Source of the DNA: CAYJII01 sp964370225
GTDB taxonomy: Bacteria; Bacillota; Clostridia; Oscillospirales; Ruminococcaceae
Direction: 5' to 3'
Assembly (NCBI GenBank): GCA_964370225.1
Contig: CAYJII010000035.1
Coordinates: forward strand, 1-27,260
DNA length: 27,260 bases
Part shown: one piece after another, positions 23,033-27,260 of the stretch
Layout: each line of letters opens with the position of its first letter
Position numbering within the stretch: position 1 is the first letter of the stretch
Program-made: the position numbers and the translations under genes
The notes under the pieces: model-generated
What the model saw: only the letters and a program-made list of their open reading frames with translations
The model's database searches: none
Told to the model about the DNA's origin: nothing

Positions 23033-25447
23033 TTATTCTATTTTTCTAAGCGTCTTTTTAATGTATGCTTCTTTATTATTCAGCTCAATCTCTCTATCGA
23101 AAACGCACTTATGTGCATATTTATTCACTGCGTATTTCTCAGGTTTTTTTCTTCTCAAGTAAAATGATATAGTAAGGTAAATCGTAAACATAATTACGCA
23201 TATTGCAGAAATCACTAGCCCCTCGATTAATCCAGGTGTCATGTATTTGAACACAATTTCGTTTTCTCCAGCTTCTGCTCGAACTGCCATGAAACCTAAG
23301 TTTGCCTTATAAATCTCAACCTCTTCCCCATTGACATATGCACTCCAACCACTTTCATATGGTACTGAGTAAAAAACTAAATTTTCACGTGGTAAATTGA
23401 TTTTTGACACAAATCCACTTGTCGATGTTTCAAAATAGTAGCCCGCTGTTTGAGCTCTATCCTCACAATCATCAAGATATTCATTGTCACTATACATCAT
23501 CACAGGAACTTCTTTATGCGAGTTTATGATATCGCTCACATCGTCTATATCCTCATCTTCAAGGAGTATCGCCTTCAAAAGCACCAAATCTTTTGCATTG
23601 TCATCTAAATCTTCAAAAGAGTTGTAATCGATATAATAATCATAAGTGAAACCCATCGGAATAAAATAATTATTTTCGTAAACATCTAGTCCGTTTTGGC
23701 TGTCAATATACTCAAATCCAGCAATTTGTGGTTTATCTTCCTCATTAGGATCAGCGAACAAATACTTTACGCTAGTAAGCCCCCTAACTCCATTAAACTC
23801 AAGCGGTGGTCGAGAAGCAACATCACGTTTATCTCCTATTCCTATATAGTAATCCATGATTGAAGTTACTACAACCGAGTGAAATGCCTGTATATTGGGC
23901 AAGTCCCAGAACATTGAGTAGTTATCCTCTACCTCGTACTCATCAATCCTGAAAAATTCGCTTTCATCAAGTGAAATATTTTCGCCACCTTTTATCCCTT
24001 GCATAACTACAGTTTCGTAATCTTTACCATGGCTTTTCCCCATAAAAATTATTGCAAATGAGTAAATGAACACAATTACGCAAGTAAAGCCATAGCAAAG
24101 CCTGATGAAGAGCTTTTTATTATGTCTGTGCTTGAGTATTATATGCACAATTAGTAGTGATATTGCCGCAATCGATATATATAACCAAAATCGGTCTGGA
24201 TATGGTGGTAGGTCAAAAAACTTAAATTCACCATCATTTGATATCGGTACTATCCCTATTGCAGAAAAGGCAACTACAGCAAATGTACAAATTTTGATAC
24301 CAAAGTCAAATTTCACCTTAATATTTTCGAGTGCTAGCACAGTTGCTAGTACCATCATTAGTGTTGGCATGTAAAACCAACGAGCATAATAGCTGCTATT
24401 TAGTGCGTAAAAAAGGCTGTTTAATACTGGTACAAAAGCCATAATAAAAGATATTATGAGAATTTTATTTAGCCAGTGTCTTTTATGCTGTCTTACAAAA
24501 GCAAACACACCCGTAAGTGTAAAAAGTGGGATATAAGCACTGAGTGATGCCCATTTTGCATTGGATTCTGTAAAAAAGTTTGAGCGTGATGGAATGTCTG
24601 GAGGGAAAAATAGACTTTGCAAAATATGCCCGTATCTCTCTGGTTTAAAGTAAACTAGCAAATTCATTCCAGACGAAAAATTATCTGTTCTAGGGTTTGA
24701 TAATATCATCAAAAGCGATGGTAACAAGATAAACGCGGACATAAAAAAGCCTAATACTGCCTCAAATGCGAGCAAGAAAAATTTTCCCTTTGTAATTTTA
24801 AAACTTTTATCAAAGCATCTGATTATGAAGTAAATAATCAAAAATACCGCTTGTCCAGCAAAGAAAAAATAGTTAATTAGCGCTGACATGCATACAGTAA
24901 GCGCAAACCAACCACGTCGATTATTTTGCACAAACTCCTCTATTGCAATAAGCATTAGTGGAAATATAATCACAGATTCATGGAAATGGTTAAAAAAGAC
25001 ATTGTACATATTAAATCCACAATATGCGTATAAAATCCCTCCGATTACCGCAAAATCATCACTTTTAGCAAAACGCTTGATGAATGCGTACGAGCAAAGA
25101 CCAGCAAATGCAAATTTTAGTATTAACAAAGGTGCTAGTAGCTGTGCTACCATAGAATTTTCAAATAATAATGTCAGCCAAAAAAACGGGCTCATTAGCA
25201 AATAAAATGAGTACGAACCTATAAAATTTGTCCCTAAATCAGTAGTCCAATTCCAAAAAATCTCACCATTTTTCACGGCGTCGTGGGCTAATGTATAAAA
25301 CGGGATTTGTTGTACATTATAATCCCCATAATATAAAAAATATCCCTTGTCATATATTATAAATGGCAAAAAAATCGCTATTCCTAAAATCAGGCATATC
25401 ATAAACACTTTCAGATAGCCATTATTCATTATATTTTTATTTAACAT
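23033..25447 (-). CDS. YfhO-family membrane protein (GT-C-like glycosyltransferase)
   Basis: This 804-residue protein has around twelve to thirteen predicted membrane helices in the first 470 residues, then a large extracytoplasmic domain (about 475-745), a final helix (about 753-778) and a basic cytoplasmic tail. GDYNVQQIPFY (41-51) in the first outer loop is the acidic signature of YfhO proteins and lies where GT-C glycosyltransferases hold their catalytic Asp. In Bacillus and Listeria, YfhO-type proteins are linked to glycosylation of lipoteichoic or other teichoic acids at the outer membrane face. The ATG at 25447 follows AGGAGTAAA. It has a promoter at 25487-25516, but a further terminator-containing region lies upstream and may be part of a longer regulated leader. 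The acceptor polymer is unknown. Confidence 0.87.
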   Translation of the reverse strand: MLNKNIMNNGYLKVFMICLILGIAIFLPFIIYDKGYFLYYGDYNVQQIPFYTLAHDAVKNGEIFWNWTTDLGTNFIGSYSFYLLMSPFFWLTLLFENSMVAQLLAPLLILKFAFAGLCSYAFIKRFAKSDDFAVIGGILYAYCGFNMYNVFFNHFHESVIIFPLMLIAIEEFVQNNRRGWFALTVCMSALINYFFFAGQAVFLIIYFIIRCFDKSFKITKGKFFLLAFEAVLGFFMSAFILLPSLLMILSNPRTDNFSSGMNLLVYFKPERYGHILQSLFFPPDIPSRSNFFTESNAKWASLSAYIPLFTLTGVFAFVRQHKRHWLNKILIISFIMAFVPVLNSLFYALNSSYYARWFYMPTLMMVLATVLALENIKVKFDFGIKICTFAVVAFSAIGIVPISNDGEFKFFDLPPYPDRFWLYISIAAISLLIVHIILKHRHNKKLFIRLCYGFTCVIVFIYSFAIIFMGKSHGKDYETVVMQGIKGGENISLDESEFFRIDEYEVEDNYSMFWDLPNIQAFHSVVVTSIMDYYIGIGDKRDVASRPPLEFNGVRGLTSVKYLFADPNEEDKPQIAGFEYIDSQNGLDVYENNYFIPMGFTYDYYIDYNSFEDLDDNAKDLVLLKAILLEDEDIDDVSDIINSHKEVPVMMYSDNEYLDDCEDRAQTAGYYFETSTSGFVSKINLPRENLVFYSVPYESGWSAYVNGEEVEIYKANLGFMAVRAEAGENEIVFKYMTPGLIEGLVISAICVIMFTIYLTISFYLRRKKPEKYAVNKYAHKCVFDREIELNNKEAYIKKTLRKIE

Positions 25448-25486
25448 ATTTTACTCCTAATATTACATAAAATAGAGTTTTAGATT

Positions 25487-25516
25487 AGTATAACATATTT
25501 TATCCATTTTTTCCAA
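25487..25516 (-). promoter_or_regulatory. Candidate promoter for yfhO
   Basis: On the minus strand TTGGAA (25516-25511) and TATACT (25492-25487) are 18 bases apart with TGT forming an extended -10. It lies downstream of the terminator at 25526-25566 and so would bypass it. Confidence 0.5.
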
Positions 25517-25525
25517 AAATTTTCA

Positions 25526-25566
25526 CGCAAAAAGACCACACTCTTCGCGAGTGTGGTCTTTTTGCG
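25526..25566. terminator. Strong intrinsic terminator in yfhO upstream region
   Basis: A perfect 18-bp inverted repeat (25526-25543 with 25549-25566) has a TTCGC loop and a T5 run inside each arm's outer end, on both strands. No annotated gene reads toward it from either side, since yfhO and rpe are divergent. It must therefore serve a non-coding transcript, such as a yfhO leader. Confidence 0.75.
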
Positions 25567-25747
25567 TTTGGAGTTAACTCTCTGTGCTAATTAACACTAT
25601 CTAAAAGCCACAAATAAAATTAATTACATTAAAGCTATTTTGCAGGCAGTTTTTAACGCCACTTACATATAAATCTAAAATGGTATTTGCGGCTATATCT
25701 TAGTATATGCACCTTACTAATATTAGGTCACAAACGCAAAAGCCACA
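25526..25747 (-). ncRNA. Candidate attenuator-like structured leader upstream of yfhO
   Basis: Read on the minus strand, segment 25747-25731 can pair with 25570-25552 over 17 positions with two single-base bulges. Inside it a nested stem (25694-25684 with 25616-25606) forms 11 pairs, one of them G-U; on the plus strand that pair would be a mismatch, which favours a minus-strand RNA. The outer pairing uses the first arm of the terminator at 25566-25526, so the two structures exclude each other. No convincing promoter was found upstream of 25747, so transcription of the whole unit is unproven. Confidence 0.3.
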
Positions 25748-25794
25748 AGGCTAAATATAAATATTTTATTTAAGAAAATATTTATATTTAGCCT
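25748..25794. repeat. 20-bp perfect AT-rich hairpin
   Basis: Arms 25748-25767 and 25775-25794 are perfectly complementary around a 7-base loop. Plus-strand sequence beyond it is an A-run rather than a T-run, so it is not a standard terminator in either direction. It adjoins the upstream edge of the candidate leader. Confidence 0.6.
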
Positions 25795-25843
25795 AAAAAA
25801 GACTTTAATATAGCGCAAAAATTTTTATTTAACATTTTTAAGG

Positions 25844-25872
25844 TTGACTATAATACATAAATTTAGTAAAAT
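25844..25872 (+). promoter_or_regulatory. Promoter for rpe
   Basis: TTGACT (25844-25849) and TAAAAT (25867-25872) are 17 bases apart. The predicted leader is about 68 bases. Confidence 0.55.
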
Positions 25873-25946
25873 AGATATAAAAGACACATTATCTTTTTGT
25901 GTAGCTTATGCTATTAAACTGATTTATTTTGATAACGGAGTTAATA

Positions 25947-26588
25947 ATGAATAAAATATCCCCCTCAATTCTTGCCTCAAATTTCATGCAACTAGGCAAG
26001 GAAATTGAAAAAGTATCCTCAGCAGATATGCTGCATTTTGATGTGATGGATGGTCACTTTGTGCCAAATATAAGTTTTGGAATCCCTGTACTTGAATCTG
26101 TAAGGAAAAATACAGACATGTTCTTGGATGTACACTTGATGATAAGTCATCCATTAGATTATATAAAGATGTTCTCAGATGCAGGCGCAGACTTAATATG
26201 CTTTCATATAGAGTCGTGCTCAGACACACAGCAAACAATAGACGCTATAAAGTCACATGGCAAAAAAGTCGCAATTTCACTAAAACCTAACACACCACTA
26301 AGCGAAGTAGAACCTTTTTTAAGCCAACTTGATATGCTACTAATAATGTCAGTTGAACCAGGTTTTGGTGGGCAAGCTTATATAGAAAGTTCTACTGAAA
26401 AAATAGCTATGGCACGTAGTCTTGCAGATAAACATAATAAACGCCTTGATATTCAGGTTGATGGCGGCATTAACATAGATACCGCAAAACTTGTTACAAA
26501 AGCAGGTGCAAATGTTTTAGTTGCAGGCTCTTTTATATTTAATAGTGATAACCCTATAGAAATAATCAGCACATTAAAAAATATCTGA
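25947..26588 (+). CDS. rpe: Ribulose-phosphate 3-epimerase
   Basis: This 213-residue TIM-barrel enzyme interconverts ribulose 5-phosphate and xylulose 5-phosphate in the pentose phosphate pathway. It opens with SPSILASNF (5-13). The metal ligands and acid/base residues are in place: His30 and Asp32 in LHFDVMDGHFVPN, His63 in DVHLM and Asp172 in VDGGIN. The phosphate-binding loops are SVEPGFGGQ (135-143) and AGSFIF. Length is typical. The ATG at 25947 has CGGAG 6 bases upstream; frame upstream is open but has no ribosome site. It stands alone rather than in the usual rsgA/prkC neighbourhood, and its stop codon directly abuts the stop of the convergent mecA. Confidence 0.96.
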   Translation: MNKISPSILASNFMQLGKEIEKVSSADMLHFDVMDGHFVPNISFGIPVLESVRKNTDMFLDVHLMISHPLDYIKMFSDAGADLICFHIESCSDTQQTIDAIKSHGKKVAISLKPNTPLSEVEPFLSQLDMLLIMSVEPGFGGQAYIESSTEKIAMARSLADKHNKRLDIQVDGGINIDTAKLVTKAGANVLVAGSFIFNSDNPIEIISTLKNI

Positions 26589-27164
26589 TTATTTTAAGCA
26601 TTTGCAGATAATTTCTATCGCACCAGTTTCAATAACCACATCAAAATGCTCCATAGTCAACGCAGCTGCAATTGCACCTTTGTTTATAAAAACGCTGTGC
26701 TCACTCAAAAAATTTTTGAGTTCATCGTCCATTTTGCAATATGTATATAGCAGTAGTTGATATCTTCCGCTTAAGGTGTAAAGAGCGGATTTTATTACGA
26801 CATGATTGTATAGCTTTTGCAAAGTAATACAGCAATCAGTCAACATATCTAAATTTATAAATTCGAATACAAGTGGAGTATCAAACGAAGTAGAGCTTTT
26901 TTTTAGTTCTGGTTGTTTGGCATCAATAACATTAACGAATAAAAAACAGCCCCCGTCACCATTTGGGAAAGCTTCGACATATAATTTGTTTTCACTGGGG
27001 TCTACTTGAATTTGTGGTTTTATAACTTTTATTATCTGAGAAATCGCTTTTTTGGTTTCCGGTTTGCAATAGTCCATTTCGTCATAAGTTATTTTAAGCT
27101 TTTGCATATCAATATCACTTAAAGTAATTTTTATAGTTTTATTATTAATTTTGTCTATTTTCAA
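26589..27164 (-). CDS. mecA: MecA-type adaptor protein for ClpC
   Basis: This 191-residue protein matches the MecA/YpbH adaptor family, which delivers substrates to the ClpC-ClpP protease. The N-terminal domain begins MKIDKINNKTIKITLSDIDM and contains ITYDEMDY, then a variable acidic-poor linker and YVEAFPNGDGGCFLFVNVID. The C-terminal domain (about 95-191), with VFEFINLDMLTDCC and the strand-helix pattern of ClpC-binding domains, ends at ICKCLK. The start is taken as TTG at 27164: AAAGGTG lies 6 bases before it, while the ATG two codons earlier directly touches that ribosome site, and the resulting MKIDKI start matches the family. In Bacillus MecA controls ComK and Spo0A; no such targets are in the window. 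The frame is open further upstream to 27251, without support. Confidence 0.8.
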   Translation of the reverse strand: MKIDKINNKTIKITLSDIDMQKLKITYDEMDYCKPETKKAISQIIKVIKPQIQVDPSENKLYVEAFPNGDGGCFLFVNVIDAKQPELKKSSTSFDTPLVFEFINLDMLTDCCITLQKLYNHVVIKSALYTLSGRYQLLLYTYCKMDDELKNFLSEHSVFINKGAIAAALTMEHFDVVIETGAIEIICKCLK

Positions 27165-27260
27165 AATCATCACCTTTTTTATTGTTATTATAATATTAAT
27201 ATACAGTAAAAAGTGAAATCGGAACAAAATCCGATAAGGGAGGCGGGTCATTTTTTGATC

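Larger units (their letters stand above)
25448..25946. other. 499-base non-coding interval between divergent yfhO and rpe
   Basis: No credible coding frame is seen on either strand. It holds two long perfect hairpins (25526-25566 and 25748-25794), a long-range imperfect inverted repeat (25552-25570 with 25731-25747), the yfhO promoter and the rpe promoter. It may contain a structured RNA leader for yfhO or a degenerate element. Confidence 0.7.

Noticed and set aside
24888..25205. Open frame opposite the yfhO membrane region
   Set aside because: It is explained by the complement of a coding region, with no start signal or family match.
25748..25794. Intrinsic terminator for rpe-side or yfhO-side transcripts
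   Set aside because: The stem is strong but no T-run follows in either direction, so it was listed as a repeat only.
27221..27260. Start of a further gene at the window end
   Set aside because: A GGGAGG sequence is present at 27238-27243 but no ATG or well-spaced alternative start follows within the window.
1..27260. CRISPR array, tRNA, rRNA, IS element or prophage
   Set aside because: No regularly spaced repeats, tRNA-like cloverleaf, rRNA segment, transposase or integrase was recognised on either strand.

Overview
The window looks like a chromosomal segment of a low-GC, anaerobic member of the Bacillota, most likely a clostridium. The signs are AT-rich DNA, strong GGAGG-type ribosome binding sites, frequent TTG starts, many promoters with a TGn extended -10, and typical clostridial families: PadR/DUF1700/DUF4097, anaerobic sulfatase maturase, URO-D-like proteins, Fe-alcohol dehydrogenase, YfhO and MecA. 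I see no rRNA, tRNA, CRISPR array, transposase or phage gene. The content is mostly housekeeping and accessory metabolism. Species cannot be fixed from the sequence alone.

Layout. Positions 1-800: the 3' part of an alpha/beta hydrolase and a bidirectional terminator. 798-2648 (minus): a GT2 glycosyltransferase and a short URO-D-like protein, divergent from a full-length URO-D-family protein at 2781-4019. 4074-5240 (minus): iron-dependent alcohol dehydrogenase. 5336-7159 (minus): a padR-DUF1700-DUF4097 envelope-stress-type operon with a near-perfect promoter. 7342-8226: a diacylglycerol-kinase-like lipid kinase. 8452-11760: tandem gltX and glnS. 11865-12848 (minus): a membrane EAL phosphodiesterase. 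13096-19629: a five-gene operon of TauE/SafE exporter, anaerobic sulfatase-maturase-like radical SAM enzyme, a TetM-like ribosomal GTPase fused to a YacP/Rae1-like NYN nuclease, tyrA and prfB. 19857-22908: a MATE exporter, a uridine-kinase-like P-loop protein and an APH/choline-kinase-fold kinase. 23033-25447 (minus): YfhO. 25448-25946: a 499-base non-coding interval. 25947-26588: rpe. 26589-27164 (minus): mecA, its stop codon abutting that of rpe.

The most interesting object is the 860-residue fusion at 15035-17617. It carries a complete EF-G/TetM-type translational GTPase followed by a complete NYN nuclease domain related to Rae1 (YacP), an endoribonuclease that cuts mRNA in the ribosomal A site in Bacillus subtilis. 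It lies in the same operon as release factor 2, whose gene here has lost the usual autoregulatory frameshift. This suggests a ribosome-directed GTPase-nuclease rather than a tetracycline resistance protein.

The second point of interest is the DNA upstream of yfhO. On the minus strand, a strong intrinsic terminator and a competing long-range pairing form an attenuator-like arrangement that may be an undescribed regulatory leader. Translation is a recurrent theme (gltX, glnS, the GTPase-NYN fusion, prfB). Envelope functions form a second group (GT2, lipid kinase, DUF4097 operon, YfhO).
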